From: Paralithodes platypus
Taxonomy: Eukaryota; Arthropoda; Malacostraca; Decapoda; Lithodidae
Reading direction: 5' to 3'
DNA: 64,000 nucleotides
NCBI GenBank assembly: GCA_032716605.1
Contig: CM064560.1
Coordinates: forward strand, 14,879,297-14,943,296
This document shows, in pieces, positions 1-12,539 of this stretch. A program made the position numbers and the translations under genes. Under the pieces are notes generated by a model. It did no database searches and was not told the DNA's origin. It worked only from the letters and a program-made list of their open reading frames with translations. Position 1 is the stretch's first letter; every line of letters begins with the position of its first letter.

Positions 1-2635
1 CGACACAGACAGAGGGCTAGTACTACAAAACCAAACCGATAACCTCATCATCCTTAACGACATCCATCAACATACCCATATTCCTCACCAAGCCCTCTAT
101 AACCCATCATCTCCAGACATCACCTTTTGCTCCCCAGATCTCGCCCCCACAACATCCTGGAGGGTGGTCAGAACCTTAGGCTCTGACCACCTCCCGATCA
201 TTATCACCACCAAAACCAGACTCACCCCAGCTAGCCACAAACACACATACACAAAGAGCTAACTGGGAAGCATTCACAAATGAGACAGAACAACACTTCA
301 CAACTCTAAACAATACACCCATCACTAACATCAACAATGCTGTACACATACTCAATAAAACTATCCAAAACGCTGACAAGAAACACATTCCAAGAGGTAA
401 CAGAAAAAGACACAACCCCAACTTCACACCAGAAATTCAAAACCTCATCAGACAACGCGACATACTGAAACACTCCCCAGCACCCCACACACAAGACATC
501 ACACAACAAATTCAAGCACTCAACACCCAAACTAACAACAAAATACAAGAACAACAAAAACTAAATTGGAATAACTTCCTACAAACACTTGATCACAAAA
601 CAAACCCCAAAAAACTCTACAAAACACTAAACAGCATCACACTTTCCAACAGCAACACAACACAATCACATGCTGCAATCACAACAACAGACTCTACTCC
701 TTCATGTAAACAACAAGCAAACACTCTCATCAATCACTTTTTCACATGTCAGCCACCTAAAACCTCACAAAGACGACCGACGTGTCATCCGACATAAGAG
801 ACAATTCCCCACAGACCCTGACTATACACCCTTCACCAATCACCAGACAAAGCATATCATCAACAATCTCAAGCACTCACCCGCCTGTGGCCTAGACAAC
901 ATAAGCAACATACACCTCAGACACCTGGGACCACAAGGCATACAAGCACTCACTAACATATCAAACTACAGCTATTCACACAACACAATACCAGACATTT
1001 GGAAGCATGGTATCATCACATTCCCCAACCCAACAAAGACCCCACGCTACACTCCACGCACCGCCCCATCACACTCCTTTGCTCCCCCTCCAAAGTCATG
1101 GAACGCCTAGTATTACAACTAATTACACCTGACCTACCCCTAGCTCCAACACAACATGGCTTTAGGCCACTGCACTCCACAAACACTCTCACAGACCTTA
1201 CACAAAGAGCTTTCGACGGCATCAATTCAGCTAGACCACCACACAGATCACTATTAGCCACACTCGACATTAGTAAAGCCTTCGATGCCATCCCCCGCCA
1301 CAACCTAACAAACAAAATCTACAACACAAACATGCACAACAACACAAAACGGTGGCTGGCCAACTTCCTAGCAGGCAGATGTGCACACGTATCTTTTGCC
1401 GGTCAGTCATCTAAAATCAGAAACTTCCAAACGGAGTCCCACAAGGATCCGTCCTATCGCCCGCACTCTTCAATCTGTACATGCACGATATAACTACACC
1501 CAATACGCCCCAAATAAACTTAGCCTCCTATGCAGATGACATAACACTCACATGCACACACCATGACCCAAAAAGAGCAACAGATCTCCTTCAACCCTAT
1601 CTCAACACACTACATGGCTGGTGCACTACAAACAGACTTAATCTAGCCCCAGCCAAATCCACCGCAACCCTGCTCACAAGTTGGACAGGAGAACACGAAT
1701 ACATCCCTCAACTCACCATAAACAACACACCCCTAACACATACACACACACCCAAAATCCTAGGAGTAACATATGATACTCATATGACATTCAAACAGCA
1801 CACCACAAACATTAAAAAGAAACTGACACCCAGACTTAACGCCCTCAGGTCACTTGCTCACACAAAATTTGGACACAACAAAGAAACTACCACCACAGTG
1901 TATAAACAATACATAAGATCAGTGATGGAATACGCAAGCCCAGCCTGGGCTTCTAACCTAGCTGAAACACATCATAAGACCTTACAGACTATTCAAAACA
2001 AAGCCCTGAAGATCATTACAGGCTGCACAGCTACTGCACCCACAGATCACCTACATCAAGAAACCAAAATCCTCAAAGTCAAAGACCATGGACATGAGAG
2101 GCACTCATTCCTGGCAGCAGCCTCCACGAACCAACCACCCACTAAACTACATGGCAACACACCCACAGACACCAAGAAATATCAAAACAACACCCAGCAC
2201 ACGGTATCACACACAATTATTGTCCTCTCTCCCTCCCCCCACCCGAACCAACTTCCAGAGAGCACATCCATACTCATATCTCTCACCGATCCATCCACTC
2301 ACTCACAGACAACACGCAGCAGGCTGCATGCACGACCTCCCGAAATCCATCCTCCGAATCCCTCCTCGCGAGGACAGAGTCCACCTCCAGGCCAGAGATG
2401 CGGACACCATCCAGCTCTCCTGAGCTATCAGAAGAGACTGGATGACTCCGTTGTCGACGCCTGCCCGGGATGTAACACAGCACCCCATACCATTAAACAC
2501 ATCATAGAAAGCTGCATTTCACACAACCACTTATGCCAACAACACAATCTACACTCAATGAGAGCTCTGTGGGAAAGCCCGATCGTGGCCATGGCCTTTC
2601 TCAGGGACTCGGGGCTGTTCGGCCAGGCAGCTTAG
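1..2635 (+). pseudogene. LINE ORF2 (endonuclease-reverse transcriptase) pseudogene
   Basis: In intact form this would nick target DNA and reverse-transcribe the LINE RNA. The endonuclease tail (SDHLPI, 182-199) lies in one frame, the linker from about 255 in another. RT is spread over three frames: about 770-1025, about 1025-1435 (HGFRPLHST; LDISKAFDAIPRHNL with the first catalytic Asp) and 1481-2635 (YADDIT with the Asp pair near 1531-1548, then LGVTYD and MEYASPAWAS). The GVPQG region is split by the break near 1435. The C-terminus carries a C-x2-C...H...C motif (CPGCNTAPHTIKH) near 2460-2515. At least four frameshifts (near 250, 770, 1025 and 1435) make it non-functional. The stop is at 2633-2635. 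Confidence 0.85.
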
Positions 2636-2636
2636 G

Positions 2637-2655
2637 GAACAACAACAACAACAAC
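2637..2655 (+). repeat. (AAC)n LINE 3' tail
   Basis: A short run of AAC units begins directly after the LINE stop codon. Simple trinucleotide tails are usual at the 3' ends of I/Jockey-type LINEs, and this marks the insertion boundary. No target-site duplication can be checked because the 5' end is outside the window. Confidence 0.6.
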
Positions 2656-3060
2656 CTTAAACCTCCGGGCTAGCTCTCCTAATGACAGGCGGCGTACCCG
2701 GGCGATCTGGCCGAAAAACGTCTAGGTAGGCTACCGTATTTTGGTTAATTTTAACTGTTAGAAATTTCCCACGCATCTATAAACGTAGTGCGGTTTCCAA
2801 TCTGTAGACTGGCATTGAGTAGAGCTCTCTAAGTCAACTGGTTCAGTTGTGATGACGATTTTAGTGGAGAGCATTTTCAGGCAATGTTAGCAATACGACG
2901 ATCTTTTCACTACTGAAACAACGACATACAGATATACAATAACAAACGAGTCTTCTCCTTCTTGTTTTCGGAGGTGCGGTGACGCAACGATCGGCTTTGT
3001 TTACAAGCGTCGGACGCACGGCGTTCAGACCAAGCTGAATAGGCTTTCAAGCTTACTGTA

Positions 3061-3125
3061 TATTAAAATGACACCCGGGTACCTGCCCATCTGCTGTGGT
3101 GTCATATTAAAATGACACCCGGGTA
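3061..3125. repeat. 21-bp direct repeat enclosing a short inverted repeat
   Basis: The segment TATTAAAATGACACCCGGGT plus A occurs at 3061-3081 and again at 3105-3125. Between them GGTGTCA is the reverse complement of TGACACC, so the unit can also fold. It may be the subterminal part of a small DNA transposon. Confidence 0.55.
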
Positions 3126-3197
3126 GGAAGGGTTAAAGATGGCACCAGGTGGATCATAAACCATTAGATAGTATGCTACATAGATAGATAAACAAAC

Positions 3198-3199
<2 letters not shown>

Positions 3200-3250
<51 letters not shown>
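3200..3250. repeat. (GA)n microsatellite
   Basis: About 25 uninterrupted GA dinucleotides, with a further GA-rich stretch just downstream to about 3293. Confidence 0.97.
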
Positions 3251-3252
<2 letters not shown>

Positions 3253-3638
3253 CAGGAATCCTCCGATAAAGAGAGGAGATGGAGAGAGAGAGTGGTAAAA
3301 AACGTAGGAATGGGATTATTGTATTTTTTTGGAACAATTTTTTGTACCATAATTACTGTACATATAACCCTCAGAATAGCCCAGCATCTTGTACTCTAGC
3401 AATAACTCTTAAATCATAATCTATGTAGTGTTTTATTTTTGTTCATACAATTGTTTTGCTAAATCTTCAATACTTAAATGTTTACACAGTGATTTTGATA
3501 AGTTCGTTTGTCTTTATATTGTGCGATCTATGGTTTTGGTTTGTTTTGCAAGTTTTACATTCTAATCCAATTAAATTTAAATAGAACAGTAAATAAGTAA
3601 ACAACAGTGAAGTAATCTCCAAATTCCCCATTAATATA

Positions 3639-6600
3639 ATTACAAGATAAGAGTGAACCCAAACTGCTTGAGACTGTCACTGGAAGCTCCTCCACATACT
3701 ACTCAATCCTTTATTACAAGATAAGAGTGAACCCAAACTGCTTGAGACTGTCACTGGAAACTCCTCCACATACTACTCCTTCCTTTATTACAAGATAAGA
3801 GTGAACCCAAACTGCTTGAGACTGTCACTGGAAGCTCCTCCACATACTACTCCTTCCTTTATTACAAGATAAGAGTGAACCCAAACTGCTTGAGACTGTC
3901 ACTGGAAGCTCCTCCACATACTACTCCTTCCTTTATTACAAGATAAGAGTGAACCCAAACTACTTGAGACTGTCACTGGAAGCTCCTCCACATACACTCC
4001 TTCCTTTATTACAAGATAAGAGTGAACCCAAACTGCTTGAGACTGTCACTGGAAGCTCCTCCACATACTACTCCTTCCTTTATTACAAGCTAAGAGTGAA
4101 CCCAAACTACTTGAGACTGTCACTGGAAGCTCCTCCACATACTACTCCTTCTTTTATTACAAGATAAGAGTGAACCCAAACTACTTGAGACTGTCACTGG
4201 AAGCTCCTCCACATACTACTCCTTCCTTTATTACAAGATAAGAGTGAACCCAAACTACTTGAGACTGTCACTGGAAGCTCCTCCACATACTGCTCCATCC
4301 TTTATTACAAGATAAGAGTGAACCCAAACTACTTGAGACTGTCACTGGAAGCTCCTCCACATACTACTCCTGCCTTTATTACAAGATAAGAGTGAACCCA
4401 AACTACTTTAGACTGTCACTGGAAGCTCCTCCACATACTACTCCTCCATTATTACAAGATAAGAGTGAACCCAAACTGCTTGAGACTGTCACTGGAAGCT
4501 CCTCCACATACTACTCCTTCCTTTATTACAAGATAAGAGTGAACCCAAACTGCTTGAGACTGTCACTGGAAGCTCCTCCACATACTACTCCTTCTTTTAT
4601 TACAATATAAGAGTGAACCCAAACTGCTTGAGACTGTCACTGGAAGCTCCTCCACATACTACTCCTACCTTTATTACAAGATAAGAGTGAACCCAAACTG
4701 CTTGAGACTGTCACTGGAAGCTTCTCCACATACTACTCCTTCCTTTATTACAAGATAAGAGTGAACCCAAACTACTTGAAACTGTCACTGGAAGCTCCTC
4801 CACATACTACTCCTACCTTTATTACAAGATAAGAGTGAACCCAAACTGCTTGAGACTGTCACTGGAAGCTCCTCCACATACTACTCCTCCCTTTATTACA
4901 AGATAAGAGTGAACCCAAACTACTTGAGACTGTCACTGGAAGCTCCTCCACATACTACTCCTTCCTTTATTACAAGATAAGAGGGAACCCAAACTACTTG
5001 AGACTGTCACTGGAAGCTCCTCCACACACTACCCCCTCCTTTATTACAAGATAAGAGTGAACCCAAACTGCTTGAGACTGTCACTGCAAGCTCCTTCACA
5101 TACTACTCCGTCCTTTATTACAAGATAAGAGTGAACCCAAACTACTTGAGACTGTCACTGGAAGCTCCTCCACATACTACTCCTCCTTTATTACAAGATA
5201 AGAGTGAACCCAAACTACTTGAGACTGTCACTGGAAGCTCCTCCACATACTACCCCCTCCTTTATTACAAGATAAGAGTGAACCCAAACTGCTTGAGACT
5301 GTCACTGGAAGCTCCTCCACATACTACTCCTGCCTTTATTACAAGAAAAGAGTGAACCCAAACTACTTGAGACTGTCACTGGAAGCTCCTCCACATACTA
5401 CTCCTTCCTTTATTACAAGATAAGAGTGAACCCAAACTGCTTGAGACTGTCACTGGAAGGTCCTCCACATACTACTCCTTCCTTTATTACAAGATAAGAG
5501 TGAACCCAAACTAATTGAGACTGTCACTGGAAGCTCCTCCACATACTACTCCTCCCTGTATTACAAGATAAGAGTGAACCCAAACTACTTGAGACTGTCA
5601 CTGGAAGCTCCTCCACATACTACTCCTTCCTTTATTACAAGATAAGAGTGAACCCAAACTGCTTGAGACTGTCACTGAAAGCTCCTCCACATACTACTCC
5701 TTCCTTTATTACAAGATAAGAGTGAACCCAAACTACTTGAGACTGTCACTGGAAGCTCCTCCACATACTACTCCTTCCTTTATTACAAGATAAGAGTGAA
5801 CCCAAACTACTTGAGACTGTCACTGGAAGCTCCTCCACATACTACTCCTGCCTGTATTACAAGATAAGAGTGAACCCAAACTGCTTGAGACTGTCACTGG
5901 AAGCTCCTCCACATACTACTCCTTCCTGTATTACAAGATAAGAGTGAACCCAAACTGCTTGAGACTGTCACTGGAAGCTCCTCCACATACTACCCCCTCC
6001 TTTATTACAAGATAAGAGTGAACCCAAACTGCTTGAGACTGTCACTGGAAGCTCCTCCACATACTACTCCTGCCTTTATTACAAGAAAAGAGTGAACCCA
6101 AACTACTTGAGACTGTCACTGGAAGCTCCTCCACATACTACTCCTGCCTTTATTACAAGATAAGAGTGAACCCAAACTACTTGAGACTGTCACTGGAAGC
6201 TCCTCCACATACTACTCCTGCCTTTATTACAAGATAAGAGTGAACCCAAACTACTTGAGACTGTCACTGGAAGCTCCTCCACATACTACTCCTTCCTTTA
6301 TTACAAGATAAGAGTGAACCCAAACTGCTTGAGACTGTCACTGGAAGCTCCTCCACATACTACTCCTCCTTTATTACAAGATAAGAGAGAACCCAAACTA
6401 CTTGAGACTGTCACTGGAAGCTCCTCCACATACTACTCCTGCCTTTATTACAAGATAAGAGTGAACCCAAACTGCTTGAGACTGTCACTGGAAGCTCCTC
6501 CATATACTACTCCTTCCTTTATTACAAGATAAGAGTGAACCCAAACTACTTGAGACTGTCACTGGAAGCTCCTCCACATACTACTCCTTCCTTTATTACA

Positions 6601-7164
6601 AGATAAGAGTGAACCCAAACTACTTGAGACTGTCACTGGAAGCTCCTCCAAATACTACTCCTACCTTTATTACAAGATAAGAGTGAACCCAAACTACTTG
6701 AGACTGTCACTGGAAGCTCCTCCACATACTACTCCTCCATTATTACAAGATAAGAGTGAAACCAAACTGCTTGAGACTGTCACTGGAAGCTCCTCCACAT
6801 ACTAATCCACCTTTATTACAAGATAAGAGTGAACCCCAACTGCTTGAGACTGTCACTGGAAGCTCCTCCACATACTACTCCTTCCTTTATTACAAGATAA
6901 GAGTGAACCCAAACTACTTGAGACTGTCACTGTAAGCTCCTCCACATACTACTCCTACCTTTATTACAAGATAAGAGTGAACCCAAACTGCTTGAGACTG
7001 TCACTGGAAGCTCCTCCACATACTACTCCTGCCTTTATTACAAGATAAGAGTGAACCCAAACTACTTGAGACTGTCACTGGCAGCTCCTCCACATACTAC
7101 CCCCTCCTTTATTACAAGATAAGAGTGAACCCAAACTGCTTGAGACTTTCCACTGGAAGCTCCT
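3639..7164 (+). repeat. 74-bp satellite array, block 1
   Basis: Head-to-tail units of 74 bp, each carrying ACAAGATAAGAGTGAACCCA followed by a CT(G/A)CTTGAGACTGTCACTGG segment and a pyrimidine-rich CTCCTCCACATACTACTCC segment. About 47 units by length. The A/G position before CTTGAG separates two monomer types, and the CTCCTNCCTTTATT segment varies in length (roughly 71-75-bp units). The last units carry the rare variants GGCAGCTCC, ACCCCCTCC and GAGACTTTC that precede LINE copies A, B and D. Open frames cross the array because 74 is not a multiple of three, but nothing suggests it is coding. Confidence 0.97.
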
Positions 7165-7192
7165 ACACAACAGATTTGAGATATTGGTAGAG

Positions 7193-7750
7193 ATGGAAGA
7201 CGAACCAGAAGAGACCAGGCTCGTTGGGGATTCCATCCTACGAGGACAGGTCGAAGAGTTCTGCGACAGAGTCCCAAATCAACGAAAAAGATTTTGCATC
7301 CCAGGAGCTGGACTGGACGACATTGTGGAAGCCTTCGAAGATACCACAAAGGATGCAAATGAAAATACCCTTTTTGTCATCCATGCTGGTTCAAATGACG
7401 TCATGCGCACCAGATCCGAAGAGTTGATGGAGAAATATCGCAAGATGATCCAGCACTACAAAAACAAGTCAAGGAATATCATCATCTCAGGCATTTTCCC
7501 CAAGATCGACGCACCTGACAAATTCTACGACAAGGCTTTCAGCACAAATAGCCGACTAAAACATTTGTGTCTGAGGGAAGAAGTTGAATTCATCAACCTC
7601 TGGGACAACTTCTACAACCAGCCTACTCTGTTCCGCAAGGATGGCACTCATCTAAACCCTGTGGGTTCAGCACGCATGGGTCGTCTCTCCTACACGAAGC
7701 AGTCCGCAGCCATGGATCAAAAAACGCCATCCGAGAAGAAGCAGCAGTGA
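7193..7750 (+). pseudogene. CR1 ORF1, SGNH-esterase-like, frameshifted at C-terminus
   Basis: Starts at the ATG of MEDEPEETRLVGDS. It contains the GDS block, the G-x-N-D block (HAGSNDV) and the D-x-x-H block (KDGTHLNP) of SGNH/GDSL hydrolases, the esterase-like domain known from ORF1 of CR1 and L2 LINEs. A one-base insertion near 7687 puts the last ~20 residues out of frame compared with copy B (GRLSYTKQS instead of GRLLHEAVRS). The catalytic-type residues are retained. Confidence 0.8.
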
Positions 7751-7838
7751 CATAAATCATCCAACGCCAAGAAAAAGACAGAGGCAACCGAGGACCACCA
7801 GCGATAAGGACAGAAGACAGCGAGGACCGAGGACAGCC

Positions 7839-9721
7839 ATGAACATAAATGTAGATCCGACAAGAACCAAAAATATTATTAAAGAGCGTTCCGTGAGTTC
7901 TAAAATAACAAATTTAAAGGTTTTCTATGCAGAAAAAAAGACCTTAGAGTTACATATTGCGAATCAAAGTAAAACAAACCCGAAAGAATTCTATAGTTAT
8001 ATCAGAAAGAAAAAAGTCGTTACTTCAACTGTTGGACCGTTAGTCGATGAAAATGGAGAATACACCAAAGACGAAGAACAAATGAGTAATGCCCTCAATA
8101 CCTTCTTTGCATCAGTTTTTACAACAGAAGACCTCAGTGATATCCCTACACCATCGCCGATTCAGATTGATAATTCAGATGTTCTAAGCAATATCACCGT
8201 TACAGAGAGAGAAGTATTGAATTGTTTAGATAAACTCAAGGTAAATAAAACGCCTGGACCTGATACAATCTCGCCTAGAGTTCTAAAGGAAGCTAAGGAT
8301 GAGCTCTCTAAACCACTGACATTACTATTCAATAAATCCTTGCAGTCTGGAACTATGCCCGATCAGTGGAAGCTAGCCAACGTAACACCGATATTCAAAA
8401 AAGGCAGCAAATCCCTACCCAGGAACTATCGTCCAATTAGCTTAACCTCAGTTGTATGTAAAATGCTAGAAACGGTCATACGAGACAGACTCGTAAATCA
8501 CTTAGAGGAAAATAACATACTTAAAGATACTCAACACGGCTTTCGTAAAAAACGTTCCTGTTTAACAAACCTCTTAGACTTCTTCCACGATATCCTCAAC
8601 CTCTACGATGAGAGTAAAGCTGTAGATATTATACCTTGATTTTCAAAAGGCCTTTGACAAAGTTCCCCACAAACGTTTACTGCTAAAACTAAAAGCGCAT
8701 GGAATACAAGACGGTGTGTTGAAATGGATAGAAAATTGGCTCAGCGACAGAAAGCAAAGAGTAGTCATAAACGGTAAGGCATCAAAATGGACCAATGTAA
8801 GTAGCGGGGTACCCCGGGATCGGTACTAGGACCAATTCTCTTTCTAATTTACATCAACGACATAGATGAGGGTCTCACCTGTACAATCTCAAAATTTGCT
8901 GACGATACAAAAATTGCAAATAGCGTACTCTCAAAAGAACAAGTTGACGATATGCAACACAATCTAGATAAATTGTCATGTTGGGCCCAAATTTGGCAAA
9001 TGAGTTTCAATGCGGATAAATGTAAAGTACTACATATCGGATACCTAAATGAGAAAGCAAACTATTCGATGAATGGCACTCAGCTTAAGAATGTAAACAG
9101 AGAAACCGATCTGGGAGTAACAATATCGAGTAACCTAAAACCGAGTCAACAATGTTCAAAAGTTGTTAAGAAGGCAAACAAAATAATTGGCTTTATAGGC
9201 AGGTCATTTGAGCATAAATCCAAAGAAGTTATCCTAACCCTTTACAATTCATTAGTCCGCCCTCTTCTGGAATACTGCGTTCAATCCTGGTGCCCTTATT
9301 ACCAAAATGATATAAACAAGCTAGAACGAGTTCAACGTAGAGTTACCAAAATGATACCTAGCCTAAAGAACAAACCATACGAAGAGCGTCTTAGAGAATT
9401 AAATCTATTTCCTTTAACCCAGCGCAGATTAAGAGGTGACTTAATTCAAGTGTTCAAAATCATCAAAGGCATCGACAATATGAACTGTAGTAAGTACTTC
9501 ACTATCGACCAATCTAATTACACGCGGGGAAACGGTTGCAAAATTATTGGTAAATTTTTAACTCACACGAATCTAAGAATTTCTTCTTCAATCAAGTTGT
9601 CAACTTGTGGAATGGGCTTCCCCGAAACGTTATAGACTGCATCACCGTTGATTCATTTAAACTCCGCCTAGACAAATATCTCGCATCAAACCCGCGACTG
9701 ACTGCGTTTGTAAATGAATAA
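7839..9721 (+). pseudogene. CR1 ORF2 pseudogene lacking endonuclease
   Basis: Starts with the same ATG as other copies (MNINVDPTRTK) but jumps after about 30 residues into the linker before RT, so the whole endonuclease is absent. RT is recognisable: TPGPDTISPRVLKEA, NYRPISLTS, DFQKAFDKVPH and FADDTKI. Further frameshifts relative to copy G lie near 8630 (two bases lost before the DFQKAFD motif), 8812 (one base lost in the GVPQG region) and 9548. Confidence 0.85.
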
Positions 9722-9930
9722 CTTTATTTTATCCCCCCCTCAGTTACTAACCCATCTGTCCCCTACTAACTTCCTAATCTGCCACGGACATTAGTTCCAG
9801 GGCAGTAATTCCCTTTCCAATGTTCCCTTACCCACTCTAAACCACTGTTTGGACACTTGATCCTCAGTGTTTTGGAGGACAAGCAACCTAGAAGGGTCAC
9901 TAGATCTGTTGTTGCTTGATTTCCTTTGTA

Positions 9931-12510
9931 CATACTACTCCTTCCTTTATTACAAGAAAAGAGTGAACCCAAACTACTTGAGACTGTCACTGGAAGCTCC
10001 TCCACATACTACTCCCTCCTTTATTACAAGATAAGAGTGAACCCAAACTGCTTGAGACTGTCACTGGAAGCTCCTCCACATACTACTCCACCTTTAATAC
10101 AAGATAAGAGTGAACCCAAACTACTTGAGACTGTCACTGGAAGCTCCTCCACATACTACTCCTCCCTGTATTACAAGATAAGAGTGAACCCAAACTGCTT
10201 GAGACTGTCATTGGAAGCTCCTCCACATACTACTCCTTCCTGTATTACAAGATAAGAGTGAACCCAAACTGCTTGAGACTGTCACTGGAAGCTCCTCCAC
10301 ATACTACTCCTACCTTTATTACAATATAAGAGTGAACCCAAACTACTTGAGACTGTCACTGGAAGCTCCTCCACATACTACTCCCTCCTTTATTACAAGA
10401 TAAGAGTGAACCCAAACTACTTGAGACTGTCACTGGAAGCTCCTCCACATACTACTCCTTCCTTTATTACAAGATAAGAGTGAACCCAAACTACTTGAGA
10501 CTGTCACTTGAAGCTCCTCCACATACTACTCCACCTCTATTACAAGATAAGAGTGAACCCAAACTACTTGAGATTGTCACTGGAAGCTCCTCCACATATT
10601 ACTCCCCCCTTTATTACAAGATAAGAGTGAACCCAAACTACTTGAGACTGTCACTGGAAGCTCCTCCACATACTACTCCTTCCTTTATTACAAGATAAGA
10701 GTGAACCCAAACTACTTGAGACTGTCACTGGAAGCTCCTCCACATACTACTCTACCCTGTATTACAAGATAAGAGTGAACCCAAACTACTTGAGACTGTC
10801 ACTGGAAGCTACTCCACATACTATTCTTACCTTTATTACAAGATAAGAGTGAACCCAAACTAATTGAGACTGTCACTGGAAGCTCCTCCACATACTACTC
10901 CTCCCTGTATTACAAGATAAGAGTGAACCCAAACTACTTGAGACTGTCACTGGAAGCTCCTCCACATACTACTCCTTCCTTTATTACAAGATAAGAGTGA
11001 ACCCAAACTGCTTGAGACTGTCACTGAAAGCTCCTCCACATACTACTCCTTCCTTTATTACAAGATAAGAGTGAACCCAAACTACTTGAGACTGTCACTG
11101 GAAGCTCCTCCACATACTACTCCATCCTTTATTACAAGATAAGAGTGAACCCAAACTACTTGAGACTGTCACTGGAAGCTCCTCCACATACTACTCCTCC
11201 CTGTATTACAAGATAAGAGTGAACCCAAACTGCTTGAGACTGTCACTGGAAGCTCCTCCACATACTACTCCTTCCTGTATTACAAGATAAGAGTGAACCC
11301 AAACTGCTTGAGACTGTCACTGGAAGCTCCTCCACATACTACCCCCTCCTTTATTACAAGATAAGAGTGAACCCAAACTGCTTGAGACTGTCACTGGAAG
11401 CTCCTCCACATACTACTCCTGCCTTTATTACAAGAAAAGAGTGAACCCAAACTACTTGAGACTGTCACTGGAAGCTCCTCCACATACTACTCCTGCCTTT
11501 ATTACAAGATAAGAGTGTACCCAAACTACTTGAGACTGTCACTGGAAGCTCCTCCACATACTATTCCTGCCATTATTACAAGATAAGAGTGAACCCAAAC
11601 TACTTGAGACTGTCACTGGAAGCTCCTCCACATACTACTCCTGCCTTTATTACAAGATAAGAGTGAACCCAAACTGCTTGAGACTGTCACTGGAAGCTCC
11701 TCCACATACTACTCCTCCTTTATTACAAGATAAGAGTGAACCCAAACTACTTGAGACTGTCACTGGAAGCTCCTCCACATACTACTCCTTCCTTTATTAC
11801 AAGATAAGAGTGAACCCAAACTGCTTGAGACTGTCACTGGAAGCTCCTCCATATACTACTCCTTCCTTTATTACAAGATAAGAGTGAACCCAAACTACTT
11901 GAGACTGTCACTGGAAGCTCCTCCACATACTACTCCTTCCTTTATTACAAGATAAGAGTGAACCCAAACTACTTGAGACTATCACTGGAAGCTCCTCCAC
12001 ATACTACTCCTTCCTTTATTACAAGATAAGAGTGAACCCAAACTACTTGAGACTGTCACTGGAAGCTCCTCCACATACTACTCCTCCATTATTACAAGAT
12101 AAGAGTGAAACCAAACTGCTTGAGACTGTCACTGGAAGCTCCTCCACATACTACTCCACCTTTATTACAAGATAAGAGTGAACCCCAACTGCTTGAGACT
12201 GTCACTGGAAGCTCCTCCACATACTACTCCTCCTTTATTACAAGATAAGAGTGAACCCAAACTACTTGAGACTGTCACTGTAAGCTCCTCCACATACTAC
12301 TCCTACCTTTATTACAAGATAAGAGTGAACCCAAACTGCTTGAGACTGTCACTGGAAGCTCCTCCACATACTACTCCTGCCTTTATTACAAGATAAGAGT
12401 GAACCCAAACTACTTGAGACTGTCACTGGCAGCTCCTCCACATACTACCCCCTCCTTTATTACAAGATAAGAGTGAACCCAAACTGCTTGAGACTTTCAC
12501 TGGAAGCTCC
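9931..12510 (+). repeat. 74-bp satellite array, block 2
   Basis: About 35 monomers between LINE copies A and B. The first unit has the variant ACAAGAAAAGAG instead of ACAAGATAAGAG, which is also the first unit after copies B, C and D and after the empty site at 51461. The order of variant units (ACTCCCTCC, ACTCCACC, CTCCCTGTATT, then ACAATATAAG) repeats in blocks 3-fold or more across the window, showing block-wise duplication. Confidence 0.97.
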
Positions 12511-12539
12511 TACACAACAGATTTGAGATATTGGTAGAG

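Larger units (their letters stand above)
1..2655 (+). mobile_element. I/Jockey-superfamily LINE, 5' part outside window
   Basis: Non-LTR retrotransposon running off the left edge. The C-terminal end of an apurinic endonuclease domain, with a Ser-Asp-His-Leu-Pro-Ile motif at 182-199, is followed by a linker, a reverse transcriptase and a C-terminal Cys/His motif. The element ends in an (AAC)n tail at 2637-2655, as expected for a LINE 3' end. The sense strand is strikingly poor in G and rich in A and C. Reading-frame breaks show it is a dead copy. The clade is judged from RT and tail motifs by eye and could be I, Jockey or a relative. It is unrelated in detail to the CR1 copies further right. 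Confidence 0.85.
2656..3638. other. Non-coding interval between LINE and satellite array
   Basis: I see no plausible coding region or RNA gene. It holds a short direct repeat (3061-3125), a GA microsatellite (3200-3250) and AT-rich DNA from about 3300 to the first satellite unit. One segment ends in AGGAAGGGTTAA at about 3125-3136, which resembles a TTAA-type transposon end, but no matching left end is clear. Confidence 0.6.
7165..9930 (+). mobile_element. CR1-clade LINE copy A (endonuclease domain deleted)
   Basis: Copy A begins after satellite ending GGAAGCTCCT and ends at TTCCTTTGTA, after which satellite resumes with CATACTACTCC. Order: ORF1 esterase, linker, the start of ORF2, RT, and about 200 bp of 3' UTR. 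Compared with copy B, about 1 kb is missing at 7930-7940, joining the first residues of the endonuclease to the pre-RT linker. The flanks match copies B-D, so it belongs to the same duplicated insertion. Confidence 0.92.

Noticed and set aside
176..557. Minus-strand open frames opposite the left LINE
   Set aside because: They mirror the coding strand of the LINE, are low in complexity and carry no motif.
3639..7164. CRISPR array
   Set aside because: Units are contiguous 74-bp tandem repeats without unique spacers, and the setting is eukaryotic.
3639..7164. Self-cleaving ribozyme (hammerhead) in the satellite
   Set aside because: No CTGATGA core or matching GAAA segment is seen in the monomer.
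3639..7164. Satellite as the LINE's own 5' UTR monomers
   Set aside because: Considered because full-length copies start right after satellite, but truncated copies E, F and G join the satellite at the same phase, and an empty site exists at 51451-51470, so the satellite is the target.
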